Assembly: GCA_026874595.1 (NCBI GenBank)
Contig: CM049313.1
Span: 69,372,659-69,436,658, forward strand
Reading direction: 5' to 3'
Source: Sipunculus nudus
Lineage: Eukaryota > Annelida > Sipuncula > Golfingiida > Sipunculidae
DNA: 64,000 bases
How positions within the stretch are numbered: the stretch's first letter is position 1; every line of letters starts with the position of its first letter. The position numbers and the translations under genes were made by a program. The notes beneath the pieces are model-generated. The model saw only the letters and a program-made list of their open reading frames with translations, made no database searches and was not told where the DNA came from. Below, one piece after another: positions 32,401 to 46,319 of the stretch.

Positions 32401-35178
32401 GTCTGCCACCGAGTGTGGGTCTGACAGATTGAGAGGGGAGGGACGGATAGTCTGCCACTGAGTGTGGGTCTGACAGAATGAGAGGGGAGGGACGGATAGT
32501 CTGCCACTGAGCGTGGGTCTGACAGATTGAGAGGTGAGGGACGTATAGTCTGCCACTGAGTGTGGGTCTGACAGATTGAGAGGTGAGGGACGGATAGACT
32601 GCCACTGAATGTTGGTCTGACAGATTGAGAGGTGAGCGACGGATAGTCTGCCACTGAGCGTGGGTCTGACAGATTGAGAGGTGAGGGACGTATAGTCTGC
32701 CACTGAGTGTGGGTCTGACAGATTGAGAGGTGAGGGACGGATAGTCTGCCGCTGAGTGAGGGTCTGACAGATTGAGAGGTGAGAGACGGATAGTCTACCA
32801 CTGAGTGTGGGTCTGACAGATTGAGAGGTGAGGGATGGATAGACTACCACTGAGCGTGGGTCTGACAGATTGAGAGGTGAGGGACGTATAGTCTGCCACT
32901 GAGTGTGGGTCTGACAGATTGAGAGGTGAGGGACGTATAGTCTACCACTGAGTGTGGGTCTGACAGATTGAGAGGTGAGAGACCGGTAGTCTGCCACTGA
33001 GTGTAGGTCTGACAGACTGAGAGGTGAGGGACGTTTAGTCTGCCACTGAGTGTGGGTCTGACAGATTGAGAGGTGAGGGACGGATAGTCTGCCACTGAGT
33101 GTGGGTCTGACAGATTGAGAGGTGAGGGACGGATAGTCTGCCACTGTTGGTCTGGCAGATTGAGAGGTGAGGGACGTATAGTCTACCACTGAGTGTGGGT
33201 CTGACAGATTGAGAGGTGAGGGACGTATAGTCTACTACTGAGCGTGGGTCTGACAGATTGAGAGGTGAGGGATGTATAGTCTGCCACTGAGTGTGGGTCT
33301 GACATATTGAGAGGGGAGGGACGGATAGTCTGCCACTGAGTGTGGGTCTGACAGATTGAGAGGTGAGGAACGGATAGTCTGCCACTGAGTGTGGGTCTGA
33401 CAGGATGAGAGGTGAGGGACGGATAGTCTGCCACTGAGTGTGGGTATGACAGATTGAGAGGTGAGGGACGTATAGTCTGCCACTAAGCGTGGATCTGACA
33501 GATTTAGAGGTTAGGGACGGATAGTCTGCCACTGAGTGTGGGTCTGACAGATTAAGAGGGGAGGGACGTATAGTCTGCAACTGAGTGTGGCTCTGACAGA
33601 TTGAGAGGTGAGGGACGGATAGTCTGCCACTGAGTGTGGGTCTGACAGATTGAGAGGTGAGGGACGGATAGGTTGCCACTGAGTGTGGGTCTGACAAATT
33701 GAGAGGTGAGGGACGTATAGTCTGCCACTGAGTGTGGGTCTGACAGATTGAGAGTTTAGGGACGTATAGTCTGTCACTGAGTGTGGGTCTGACAGATTGA
33801 GAGGTGAGGGATGTATAGTCTGCCACTGAGTGTGGGTCTGACAGATTGAGAGGTGAGGGACGTATAGTCTGCCACCGAGTGTGGGTCTGACAGATTGAGA
33901 GGGGAGGGACGGATAGTCTGCCACTGAGTGTGGGTCTGACAGAATGAGAGGTGAGGGACGGATAGTCTGCCACTGAGCGTGGGTCTGACAGATTGAGAGG
34001 TGAGGGACGTATAGTCTGCCACTGAGTGTGGGTCTGACAGATTGAGAGGTGAGGGACGGATAGACTGCCACTGAATGTTGGTCTGACAGATTGAGAGGTG
34101 AGCGACGGATAGTCTGCCACTGAGCGTGGGTCTGACAGATTGAGAGGTGAGGGACGTATAGTCTGCCACTGAGTGTGGGTCTGACAGATTGAGAGGTGAG
34201 GGACGGATAGTCTGCCGCTGAGTGAGGGTCTGACAGATTGAGAGGTGAGAGACGGATAGTCTACCACTGAGTGTGGGTCTGACAGATTGAGAGGTGAGGG
34301 ATGGATAGACTACCACTGAGCGTGGGTCTGACAGATTGAGAGGTGAGGGACGTATAGTCTGCCACTGAGTGTGGGTCTGACAGATTGAGAGGTGATGGAC
34401 GTATAGTCTACCACTGAGTGTGGGTCTGACAGATTGAGAGGTGAGAGACCGGTAGTCTGCCACTGAGTGTAGGTCTGACAGACTGAGAGGTGAGGGACGT
34501 TTAGTCTGCCACTGAGTGTGGGTCTGACAGATTGAGAGGTGAGGGACGGATAGTCTGCCACTGAGTGTGGGTCTGACAGATTGAGAGGTGAGGGACGTAT
34601 AGTCTGCCACTGAGTGTGGGTCTGACAGATTGAGAGGTGATGGACGGATAGTCTGCCACTGAGTGTGGGTCTGACAGATTGAGAGGTGAGGGACGTATAG
34701 TCTGCCACTGAGCGTGGGTCTGATAGATTGAGAGGTGAGGGACGGATAGTCTGTCACTGAGTGTGGGTCTGACAGATTGAGAGGTGAGGGACGTATAGTC
34801 TGCCACTGAGTGTGGGTCTGGTAGGTTTAGAGATGAATCGTGGGAGGTTGAGAGTTCAGGAACATACAGTCTAACACTGAGTCTGAAATGAGGGATGAGA
34901 GACGTATAGTTACCACTCGGTGTGAATCGTGGTAGTTTGAGATTTGAAGGACGTACAGTCTGCCTCTGAGTGTAGGCAATAGGAGTTTGAGAGGTGAGGG
35001 ACGTACAGTCTGCCACTGGATGTAAGCCTTAGGAGGTTCATAGGTGAGTGACATACAGTCGGCCACTCGTTGTAAGACCGTGGGAGGTTGACAGGTCAGC
35101 CACGTACAGTCTGCGACTGGATGTAGTCCGTGGTAGGTTGAGAGTTCAGGGACGTATATATATATATGTGTGTGTGTA

Positions 35179-35218
<40 letters not shown>

Positions 35219-35430
35219 AGATATATAGTCTGCCACTGGGAATAGGTGTGACAGGCTAAGAGTTGAGGAACATCCGGTCTGCCAATCAGAGTAGGTCGTG
35301 GTAGGCTGAGAGGTTGGGGCGTACAGTCTTCCACTGGGTGTAGGTCTGGCAGGATTTGAGGTGAAGGACATGCAGTCTGCCACTGAGTGTGGGTCTGGCA
35401 GGTTGAGAGGCGAGAGACGTACACTCTGCC
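29495..35430. repeat. 49-bp satellite array with higher-order repeats, about 120 units
   Basis: Unit words: GTGGGTCTGACAGATTGAGA, GGTGAGGGACGGATAG, TCTGCCACTGAGT. Higher-order copies: 735 bp (15 units) at 29797-30531 and 30532-31266, and 1,466 bp at about 31640-33105 and 33106-34571. The 1,466-bp length is 30 units minus 4, explained by a 4-base deletion in the unit at 31672-31690, repeated at 33138-33156. The outer units (before 29.65 kb and after 34.82 kb) are strongly diverged. All three minus-strand frames stay open over long stretches because the unit lacks stops there. A TG microsatellite lies at 35166-35216. Confidence 0.96.
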
Positions 35431-36506
35431 AGACATTACAATTTATGCATAAATAATTAAAACCATTATGTTTTCATTAAAATCATATTCATTTTTTACG
35501 TTTTCTTTCCAAAACACTCAAAACCTATCTATTTTTCGGTTCGCCACCTTTTTGCGTTTAAAATTCTTTTCAACTTCGCTGATAGTAAGCTTTCCCTTCC
35601 CTTTGAAAGTGATCGAGGCTCTTGAATGCTTTTATCTATGATTTTTTTTTTGTCTGAAATGAGGTTAAAATTCATAAAGTAATTTTAAGGGTTTCACCTT
35701 TCAGCTATTCCAGGACTCAGCATCAGTCTACTCTGACATCGGCCCGCTCGATATCCCCTCCTTAGGGAAGTAAAGCCCTGACGCGGGTCATGCACAAGTG
35801 CTTCATTGCATGTTAACCGGATATAATTCTCTTAAACATTGTCGTTATTAATTCGACGCTCCTTTGGATCCAAGCTTTTTTCCATGAATATCGTTGGTGT
35901 AAATGGTAGGAATTTATAAAACAAGTGAGATATATTGATTGGATTCAAATGCAACAACGGCTGTTTTTTTTTTTTTTTGCATAACCACCCCGGATGTTGG
36001 TTGATCGGCTTTTAACGGATATCCCTCATTGGTAACAATACTCAATAGTGTCAAGTTCTTGTTGTTAGCATAATACCCGTTGGTAAATATGATAAATATT
36101 CCTTGCTAATATGGGCCAAAGAAAAAATTGTATTTTGACAAGCAATAAGCTGTCTTCGTAAATCCATCGTTAATTAAAACTCGTCTGTCCATTTTTTTAA
36201 TCTAACCAGTTACAAGTGCTGTCTTCATTTTGAAATTTATATTTCTTGTTAATAGGCTGAACATGTGAAAACTAGATGTCTGCAATCGTCCAGCGCTCGC
36301 GAGCAAAGACTCCTCTGGTCACGACCTTGAAAATTAGGCCAAGGTCAAATATAAATACCGGTTGCAAATTTGCCGCAGCTGACTACAACACTGACAATTA
36401 TTAAAAGATCATTTTTTGAAAGTAAACTTTAGTTCGAGCGCACACACGGCCAGCGGAAGAAAATTCTAGAAACCACTATCAGCCCACAGCCGATTCTTCC
36501 CGTGTG
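35431..36506. other. Unassigned intergenic DNA
   Basis: AT-rich, with a T run at 35965-35978. At 36315-36350 the words CACGACCTTGAAAATTAGG and CCAAGGTCAAAT hint at an old dispersed repeat. No gene supported. Confidence 0.4.
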
Positions 36507-36748
36507 TATATGTTTGAGCCTGTCTGCGGATCTGGCCCATCTGCCGATGGGTTTGGCCCATATGAGGATCCGTTATTGGGCTGCCCATCTGCAGATGGGC
36601 AGCCCAATAACAGATTTGATACCATGCACTTACTGGCCCGTCTGCAGATGGGCTTGGCCCAATAACCGATTTTAGTTTTTATTAGTTTTACGTTATTTTT
36701 TTATTATCTTGATGACATTTGTACTCAGAAACATTTCTCAGAGCTTAA

Positions 36749-36907
36749 ATGGATTTGCCTGCTTTTGGGGTGTCTAACACACTTTTTATTCCCTCTAAAG
36801 CCAAGCTCATAGAAGAGGTCAGCAAGTATTTACGGGTAGTCCCTGTTGATAGTCTGTTTTACGTCGCCAAGACCTTTGCCCATGTTAGTGCTTCATGTAT
36901 CATGTAA
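36749..36907 (+). CDS. 52-residue frame at the inner edge of the left TIR
   Basis: ATG 36749 lies 3 bases inside the TIR end. The frame reads MDLPAFGVSNTLFIPSKAKL and continues IEEVSKYLRVVPVDSLFYVA before stopping at TAA 36905-36907. The stop overlaps TGTAAGGTG, a good splice donor, so this could be a first coding exon with the intron starting at about 36904. Composition is protein-like. I recognise no family. It may be the start of the lost transposase or accessory gene of this family. Confidence 0.3.
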   Translation: MDLPAFGVSNTLFIPSKAKLIEEVSKYLRVVPVDSLFYVAKTFAHVSASCIM

Positions 36908-37585
36908 GGTGTATCCGATATTAAGTTGGTGAATTGGTCATACCTAAATGCGTTTACCCTTATTATATAGTGTTAGTGACAACCAAATTAACTAGAAAGC
37001 ACTCACAGAGCACATGCCACCCCCTGTGTACGTACCGATGAGAGTACACTCGGTTATATGGCATGAAATAGTATATGGCCTTTTAGACAAAAAAAGTACA
37101 ACCCTATCAAAATAGTGTGCCATTTAAACCACCGTATTATCATAATTTATTCAATTTATATAAAATAGATTTATTTTACATATATGTTTATTGTTCCGAA
37201 TCCAAACACGGTCTATAAATAAGTTTAGAATAGTTCCTAGTAAGCTGAGCTATGTTTTATTCGATAACAGTATCCCATACAGACCGCAATTATGAATATG
37301 CAAGTATTAAAAAATTATCTCTTCATTAATTATCTTCTGATTATAAAGTATAATTATATTTATCCAAAATGGTTTACAAGGAGTCTTGTCACAATTTAAA
37401 TTTTATATTTATATTTATATTTTATATATTAAAACATATTTATATATTAAACATGATTGCTTGTTTCAGAGATCTATTTATTTATCAGTTGTATCTAATA
37501 AATTGTTATATATTAAAAATAAAAATAAACTTTACTATGTTACTGTGAAAGATATAAAAAGAAAACCCTATCGTTTTGTTTAAAT

Positions 37586-37751
37586 TTATTTTGTGGCGTT
37601 TTTGCCCTGGCCTATGCAAAGACACTTCTCTCCGTCAATGACCCCTGCAGCCAAAACTACATTTAACCTCGGCATCATCTCTGTGATAACCTGAAAAAAA
37701 GGAGTAATGTCCGACTTTCCTGCTGCTCTCATCACCAGGACGCCAACAATT
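37586..37751 (-). CDS. Terminal-exon-like frame inside the palindromic-TIR element
   Basis: On the minus strand an acceptor-like CATTCGTACAG ends at 37752. From 37751 an open frame runs to TAA at 37588-37586, overlapping an AATAAA. It encodes about 54 residues including IVGVLVMRAAGKSDITPFFQ and VITEMMPRLNVVLAAGVIDG. Acceptor, open frame, stop and poly(A) signal in the right order suggest a real last exon. The frame faces the exon at 36749-36907, so the element may once have had two convergent genes. Protein family unrecognised. Confidence 0.35.
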
Positions 37752-38691
37752 CTGTACGAATGCTAAGTAGAGAGTTAAGACACTTATCAATAAGACACTT
37801 CTCCAAAAGAAACTGTATCAAGATGTGTTTTTGTGGTGAAAGTGCATGATTGTGATTGACTCTGAGATCAAATGACTCATGAGAGAGTGTTTGCTACATA
37901 TATTACACTATTCTATTGTCAAAATGTATGTGGTAACCTTGATATATATGTGGATATTAAAACTGAATATGAGAAACTGATTTGTACCACATACAATTTC
38001 TCTTTAGTAAATTGTATGTATACCGTGGAAGTCGCATCTATGTGGTAATGTAAATGAGATTTTTTTTCGCAACAGCTGTAATTACTCTTTGGTAAAAAGT
38101 GAACCTCATTAAACTCTATGTAATTTTGATGATAAAATTATTGATGTAAGGCTGTGATAGTGATTTATGTTTCAATTAACACATTAAGTTCTAAGAAATG
38201 TTTGTCTGAGTACAAAAGTCATCAAGATAATAAAATAATAACGTATTACTAACAAAAACTAAAATCGGTTATTGGGCCAAGCCCATCTGCAGATGGGCCA
38301 GAAAGTGCATGGTATCAAATCCGTTATTGTGCTGCCCATCTGCAGATGGGCAGCCCAATAACGGATCCTCGTATGGGCCAAGCCCATCTGCAGATGGGCC
38401 AGATCCGCAAAGGGGCTCGAACATATATACTAAGGGGAAGGCTTATAAAACTACATTTAATAGATATACAGAATTTCAAATGATTCGCTCCCGCCTTAAC
38501 CAGCCAAATGGATTTACATCAAATGGATACTATAATCATATACATGGGAAAGTCTATTGTTTAATTGATATTATTTAAACAAATTTTAATCAGTGATATA
38601 ATTACTATACACGCCTATGAGATGACCGTTCTTCTCTTACAAAGGAGAAATGAATGTTAATTTAGAAAAATATTTTAGCTTATCATAAATG

Positions 38692-39599
<908 letters not shown>

Positions 39600-40720
39600 A
39601 GACTGCACTATGTGTATAAAAAACTATAGTGAAGGCTACAGCAGTGTGTCGTTAGCTAATCGCTGTGTGCTGGGGCAGTCTGTCCTGGTCCAGCACCCCA
39701 CGGCTCGTGTAAACATCAGAGACGGCCAGGCCTCGGTCTGTGGCGGACGGAAAGACAGATAGGCTCATTAATTTTAATTCTTCCTTTTATGCCCCGAGTT
39801 GTGGGTCCAAAGAAAATAAAGGCTGATATCGCAAGGAAGTTACGGCCGGCTCTGCGGGGGGTCCCATGCATATTGGGCGGTGGGCTTCCTGAGACAGTCC
39901 GGTTTATGATGGTCCCGGCCAGGGGGCGGTGATGTCGAATTAAGGACGATCGTCTATGAAATGTAATGGCCGGTTTGTATCGCCGCTACCTTCCTGTGAG
40001 GGCCTGGCCACTCAGGTAAACTCAGCAGTGACAATAGCCCACGGAAAAGCATTACCTGTAGTTAAATGAACTCGGCAAATGGTCTGCTTCATTGCTGGCC
40101 GACATAATGCATTAAAGTAAATACTGTCTATTTACAAAGATGCGCACATTTGTGAAAGCCGTGAAATATTTAGCTGCTAATCGATTGCATTTCCAATTCT
40201 ATCTAAGTCTATCACTGACTCGGATTAAGTGCATATCAAACATTGCTTTGATAATCAATGGGCTGAAGTCATGCAGTCATTAAGCGGCCACGTGCGCTCG
40301 GAGCTGCATGGCGTATAATTAGGCGGGAACATCTAAATAACGGCCAACTTGAAAGCATTAGTTAGCAAGCTCCGTCGTGTAAAGCCATCTTTCACATTTA
40401 GCGACTAATGGGACGTGAAAGCTACACGGCATTAGCACGCAATCAACCTATCAAGCAAAGAGACTGCTTTTAATATGATGCTTTTAGAGATAATAGTGGG
40501 GGCATTTTAGGGCATTACTTCGCTAATTCCTCTCCCCGCTCCCTCCAGAGTCCCAAATGGGCACCCCTGCGGGTGTGGAACTTTGAAATTTGTCCATTTC
40601 ACCCAAACTTTGCCCTTCCACTTGTCAATTACACGGTACATTTCTTGGGACCCATCTTGTAAATTTTATTTTATAAGCCGCAGTGAAATTGACGACTCTG
40701 CCCAGCGCATTACGTGTAAA
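39600..40720. promoter_or_regulatory. Candidate conserved non-coding island 1
   Basis: Over 1.1 kb the base composition becomes balanced and complexity high, against AT-rich surroundings, but no frame longer than about 60 codons exists. Homeodomain-type words occur (GTATAATTAGG near 40314, GCTAATTCC near 40522), along with TGACTCGG and CACGTG cores. This profile is typical of deeply conserved enhancers near developmental genes. Conservation itself cannot be seen from one sequence. Confidence 0.4.
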
Positions 40721-42071
40721 GCTACAATTCCAATTTGATATATTAGGTTTGTCCACGCCTGCGTTTCTTACAAACCAACGTCGCTGTCCCAAGCAATTTG
40801 GCTCATCAATTAATCCATTTTAGGCGGTATTGGGCTGGAATAAAGGGAATAAATACAATTCATCACGCTTCATATGATAGCTAAACTGTGTGTGTCGAGT
40901 AAATAATGTCTTTACCTTGAGTTCACAGCCAAACATTTATTGTTCATCAGCGAACGAAGTAAAGCTTATACAAATGACTCAACGATTTATCTTAGAGGAA
41001 TAAGCTAAACCTCTTCATTTTATCTGAAAATTATTTCTAACTCACTATCTTGCTCCCTTTTTTGACATTTAAACTACGTAATTTGCTATGCGCTGATGGC
41101 TAAATATGATTTTCAATAAACCTGCACGATTTAGAGGAATATTTATAAATGTTAGTCCTGGAAAATTTAATTTCGTGCCATTCAAAGTTTCAACTGAGAT
41201 CATTAATTTTACTTAAATACTTTATATTTATTTAAAGCCGCATTATACTGGTAATATTTTCAATTAAAGTTTAAGCTAATCAATGTTTATACGGTTTGGT
41301 CACACTGAACTATATCATGTATTATGCCTATTATATAAGGAGAAGAAAATATAATTAAAAAGGTATTGCCGATGTAGATATTATGCAGTAGAACGAATAT
41401 ATATAAAATTTATTGTGATATGTAAATGTAAACTTAAATACATGTATAAACTTGTTTTAGAATTAACAGAATGATTTAAAGATTATTTTGATTTCATATT
41501 AAATATTATTATCTGTTTCAATTGAAATAAATCTTAACAGCCATTTATCAAAGGTAAGATATCATGTATTAACTGATGTGCTCTATAAATATATATGTAG
41601 AATGTCGTACAACGTGAAAAGAACATCATAATGTGGAAAAATGGTACAAAATCCTTAGAGCAAAAATAATAATAAAATGGTAAGTAAAAAAACGGGGGAT
41701 GCTACATGAAGGGTTGATTGAGTCTGTCGGGAAAAAAATAGAAAATTAAAAAAAAAAGTTAATTGCGCGCCATATATGTATATATATTTATGAAGTAAAA
41801 AATATAATATATGGTTATACGGTAATAATAAATTTCAAATTATATGTCAATGGGTTTTCTCTTTCGCTTTAAACCTACTGAATCGTGTTGGTTATGTTTC
41901 AGTTTATAAAAAAAAATATTGAAGAAAGATGACCAAAACGGTCTCACATTATCTTTCAACGTGTGTCTATCCTAATTTCATTTCAAAGTACACCGAACAA
42001 ATAGGAAAAATGATCCTTCCTTATATACAATTTAAATGCTAACTCTTGAGAATTTTTTGTGAAATCGTCAG

Positions 42072-42075
<4 letters not shown>
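40721..42075. other. AT-rich unassigned DNA
   Basis: A gradual return to AT-rich sequence with no frame or repeat of note. The first 200 bases may extend the preceding island. Confidence 0.35.
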
Positions 42076-42147
<72 letters not shown>

Positions 42148-42240
42148 TGTGTTTATATATATGTATATATGTACATCTAGATATATATACACATCTAGAT
42201 ATTTATACATATATATATACATATATATAGCATAATATAT
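42076..42240. repeat. (AT)n microsatellite with ATCTAG/ATGT interruptions
   Basis: About 70 bases of pure AT are followed by degenerate ATAT, ATGT and ATCTAG words to about 42240. Confidence 0.95.
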
Positions 42241-43130
42241 TTAAATAAATGTAAATATCTAGTGTATAACAGTATAATAAATTAATTTATATATAAAATA
42301 TACATGAGCGTCCTCGGTATATAAACCTTTATACACATGGGACAAACATAACCATTCTAAGACTGTTTAATGATCGGTTCAAGCTCTATTTCATTGTAAG
42401 CTCGCAATCCCTCTTGAAATGTCTCACTGCATGTGTTTGAAAACGAACAACAGTTTTATACATGCATTTGCTTTACGTGGTATATAAGTGGATTATATAT
42501 TTTATAAAACTGTTATGTCTCTCTGATAGAAAAAAAATGAGTTCGCACATTTCTAAATGTTCCATGTTCAATAAAAAGTGGTGCACACACATAAAATGCA
42601 TTAAAATGTATTAACATTCAACGTACATGTACTTGCTGCCGGACATATATTTTCAGGCATACAAGATGACTTATTTTTATTCGTATATTGTATATAGGAA
42701 TATATGTATAGCAGATCACATAAAATGCATACATTTTCTTTGTATATATATGTGTGTATATATAAATTATGTATATATATATATATATGTAAACACTTAA
42801 GTTTAATGTGATAATTGAAATATTTGTGTAATTTTCAGCAGGATCTGAACAAAAATTACCTCACAGGAGTGGCAAAACCGTCTCTATCATGCGCGAATTA
42901 ACTATACCCCATGCATGCTTTGCAAGAATTACAACATTATATAAAAGTTTTAATCATGCATTAAAAACATAATGTGATAAGGAAAATTATAAATATTATA
43001 AAGGTAGATTCTTTTTTCCATTTTTGTTTTTATTTCAGCAATTTTTTTATTAATTTTTATATTTAAAAATATAAAAAAAAAACAGACTTTTATAGTAAGA
43101 GTGATGTTCTTGCTGGAATTCAGTGCAGGA
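42241..43130. other. AT-rich unassigned DNA
   Basis: No gene supported. A minor AT/GT microsatellite lies at 42743-42790. Confidence 0.4.
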
Positions 43131-43770
43131 AAACAGATCGTCATAAAACTGTGGATATTAATACAGACGGGAGGGGCCGGAATTATAAGTTCTATAAATA
43201 CATAGAATAATCAATATTAATGGGTCGGCCATTACAGAGACCATCAAGAGGGCCATTCATCACTGTCAACGAGTCGCACCTGTACACGGCCCGGGGCGGG
43301 ATAGCGGGCGAGGCGTCACTCGGTAGGCCTCTGTTGGTAGGGGGGATTAAGGCTACCTGATCATTATAATCGGTGTTTATACACGAAATTACAGCTCTCT
43401 GGTAATTCTGACCATCTTGATTGCGGTTGTCTCCCCACGGGACGATACAATGGGGTGAATTATTGAGCATTCATCATGCAGTCTCTCTGCCACACAGATC
43501 TCCACTCCCCCAGGGTTTTCAGACCACCAGGATACGACGCGATTTTTGCTAGGTCCCTATCCCTCCGCATTAATGCTAAATTACTCTCTCTTTGACTGGT
43601 ATTTCCGATTTTTAAGCCATTGCGATATCCAGTCCTATTGTCATTATTCTTCACTAATTTTATTCCAACCAGATATTTCATCCTTACGGAATATCGTTGG
43701 GTATATATTTCTTGTTTGCCTCGTAATTTCAACATTTCATTTCTAGGAAATTAGTCTTGCGAACGAGGTG
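43131..43770. promoter_or_regulatory. Candidate conserved non-coding island 2
   Basis: Balanced composition with GC-rich patches (CGGCCCGGGGCGGGATAGCG near 43287). Two overlapping minus-strand frames of about 90 codons (43192-43735) show no domain or codon pattern I recognise. Best read as candidate regulatory DNA. Confidence 0.35.
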
Positions 43771-44203
43771 TCTTTTTACCTGTCGTTAATACTGTATTCT
43801 ACTTAATTTTTGAACTTAAAATTTTTTATCTGAAACCTTTTTGTTGGTGTGGGTGTTTAGTTCGTCCAAAATTCTATGAGTGTTATATATATTTATAATT
43901 ATAGGTATATTATATATAATTATATATAATTATATACCAAGTATATAATATTTATATGTTAAATGTTGTCTAAATTGTACAATGTGTTATTCAAATATGA
44001 ATTTCCATTTTCTATAATGTTGTCAATCTTGAAATGTTTCGTGACGGTAAAAAAAAAAAACAAGACATAAAAGGGAAAATCCAAAACTTCTCAACAACCA
44101 TTCCAAAACTTTACTTTTTATTGCGTTTGGTGCTTTAGGTTATTTATACGACCATGATTCAAATAAAAGAAAAAGAACAGATAAAAGATCAATGTAAACC
44201 TAT

Positions 44204-44445
44204 AAGTGTTTAGGATCTAAACGCTAAACTGAACACTTTTTTGTAACACCTTTTAAACGCGTAATGGTGTTTAGGGTACTAAACAAAGTGTTTAGACTTT
44301 AACACATCGTTTACCGGGTTAAACACGTCAAAGTGTTTACGATCTAAACACTTTGGCGCGTTTACAATTTGTATGTAACACTTTTTAAACACTTTTTGGT
44401 GTTTACGCTAAACACATAGTTTACTTCTAAACCGGGTGCTTAGGT
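44204..44445. repeat. Inverted-word array of GTGTTTA/TAAACAC
   Basis: About 240 bases contain some fifteen GTTTA or TAAAC words in alternating orientation, for example GTGTTTACGATCTAAACAC (near 44333) and TTTACCGGGTTAAACACG (near 44309). The array can fold into many hairpins. It resembles the terminal arrays of the palindromic-word elements nearby and may be a solo MITE of such a family. Confidence 0.7.
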
Positions 44446-46319
44446 TTTAGTATACACTTGCATGTATGGTTTCCTGTTTTGGTCAATAGTCCATGGTGTT
44501 AATTCAATAATGGACGGGCTCCGCAGGTATGCTGTTCTGACTTTAGATGCAGCCTCCAAATACCCTGAAATTATATATTAAGTGTATATAAAACGTACAC
44601 TGGAAACATAGAAATAAAAAAGATGCATATGTTGCATACTGTTTTTATTGAGTACTCAGCTGATATTGTCTGTTGTGATTACTGTATAATACATATTAAT
44701 TATGGTAATTAAAATAAGAAGTAATTAGGTAACAATTAAGGAAAACAGATCCAAATATATATGGGTGTACGTAAACACGAATAGTCAGTATATTGTGATG
44801 ATATTGTTAGAAGTAGAAATGAAACTATGTGTGTCTGTGCGACTCTTTCCATTTTCTCCAAGGTACTTTCATAGTTCCACAGAAAATGTCTTGTTCAATG
44901 TAGAGTATATCCCGAGCATTGCATAGTCAACATAATATATAAGTCTATACAAAATCCAAGGATGAGAACTGGGTACACTTTGGTTCTTCATGTTAACTTT
45001 ATCCATGTATATGCATGCATGTTCCAGTGAGAATTAACAATCCGTGATGCACTTTTTACGTCGCCACATGATTTCTCTCCATGTCTTGCCATTGTCATCG
45101 CCTACAGACATATTACACGATGTTAAGTTGCGTCCGATCGTCTCAACTGATTGTCCTGCAATGTAAAAAAAAAAACACGTTAGATATGCATCCAGGCATA
45201 TTCAGGTTGAATATAAACTTATATCCTTCAAACTCAGATTGTCTGTCGTATATAATTACGTATATTTAATGAATTAATCATAATCAGCAATACAGAAATA
45301 AAAATTGATTGATTGTCATTTAAAATAAAAAAAAGTATTGCGAGTCATTTTATTGATTAAATCTTAATACCTTATAGGTCTAAGGATAGACGTGCAACAG
45401 TAAGACGAGTATGATGTAAATAGACCATCACCGTGGTATGTTTTATCCGGCAACTATATCCTGTTTTTTAAGTCAGGCCTCAATTATGGGGTTTCTAGAT
45501 CAAAAGTGGTGCGATTGTTATATTTTAACATTTGCACTTAATACCCTATGTCTATATATACCCCATGGTAATGACTAAAGCATTTGAAATCGTTAAATAA
45601 ATTACCTCTTCTATTTGGTGTCCATTAGGTCCTCCACTGCCTACGTGGACTAAATAGCTGAGGATTTTCTTCAGCTGTGGTTATTTTCCCCACGAGAACT
45701 TGCTAGAAGTCGTGCACAGTCTGAAGAGATAAGATGAATATAACAATAAATCTGTAGTCAAAGTTGGTATGAACTCATAGAAAAGTAACTGTATATGTCT
45801 ACAGTACTATTCATTATATAAATGTGTATGGATACTATAGAACATGGATTTTCATATACTTTTTGTCAGATTTTAGACTGTTATGTTGTAAACTTTGTAT
45901 AAACTAATGTCTAGACATAAGGTGTATATAAAACAAAATATAATAATATATAACAACTCTCTATAAATAGTTATAATAACAATATTGATTAATTATATAA
46001 AACTTACAATTATGCCATTCCTGTAGAGGCCGTTATCTTCTTAATGACAGCTAGGAACATCTTTTTTCATGGAGCAGCGACCTGATCTAAAACTGAGTGT
46101 TGTTTTAAGTTCCCTTTAAAAATAAAGCTGCAATAAATTTGAACATTTAAAATTCATCTATGGTAGGTTCAACAATGCAAAAAGACCTACGTGTGTTTAC
46201 AGTGTATAGGACAATTTGCACATAAAGCATGCATGTTCTTTATGCGTTAACACAGCTTGGATCCTATTGAAAAGAAATTAATATAATTTTATAATAATAA
46301 ATAAACTTCACGACTTCGG
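44446..46319. other. AT-rich unassigned DNA
   Basis: No gene or clear repeat. A 62-residue frame at 45081-45269 lacks any recognisable feature. Confidence 0.4.

Larger units (their letters stand above)
36507..38427. mobile_element. 1.9-kb element with ~240-bp TIRs of stacked palindromes (GCAGATGGGC family)
   Basis: The TIRs are 36507-36746 and 38186-38427, inverted and closely similar over about 240 bp. Each contains three copies of the 18-base palindrome GCCCATCTGCAGATGGGC or close variants. In the left TIR the middle copy extends to a perfect 40-base palindrome (36572-36611); the right counterpart has one mismatch. The interior holds two short exon-like frames on opposite strands and AT-rich filler. 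A TA target duplication is possible but cannot be told from the flanking AT. No transposase is recognised. Confidence 0.88.

Noticed and set aside
29431-35066. Many minus-strand open frames of 80-410 codons rich in PSLTSQSVRPTLSG-type repeats
   Set aside because: They follow the 49-bp tandem unit in all three minus-strand frames, change frame with every unit, and have no promoter, splice or domain evidence. They are products of the repeat.
27317-35430. CRISPR-like array of direct repeats
   Set aside because: The repeats are contiguous tandem units with no unique spacers, no leader and no cas genes, in a eukaryotic sequence.
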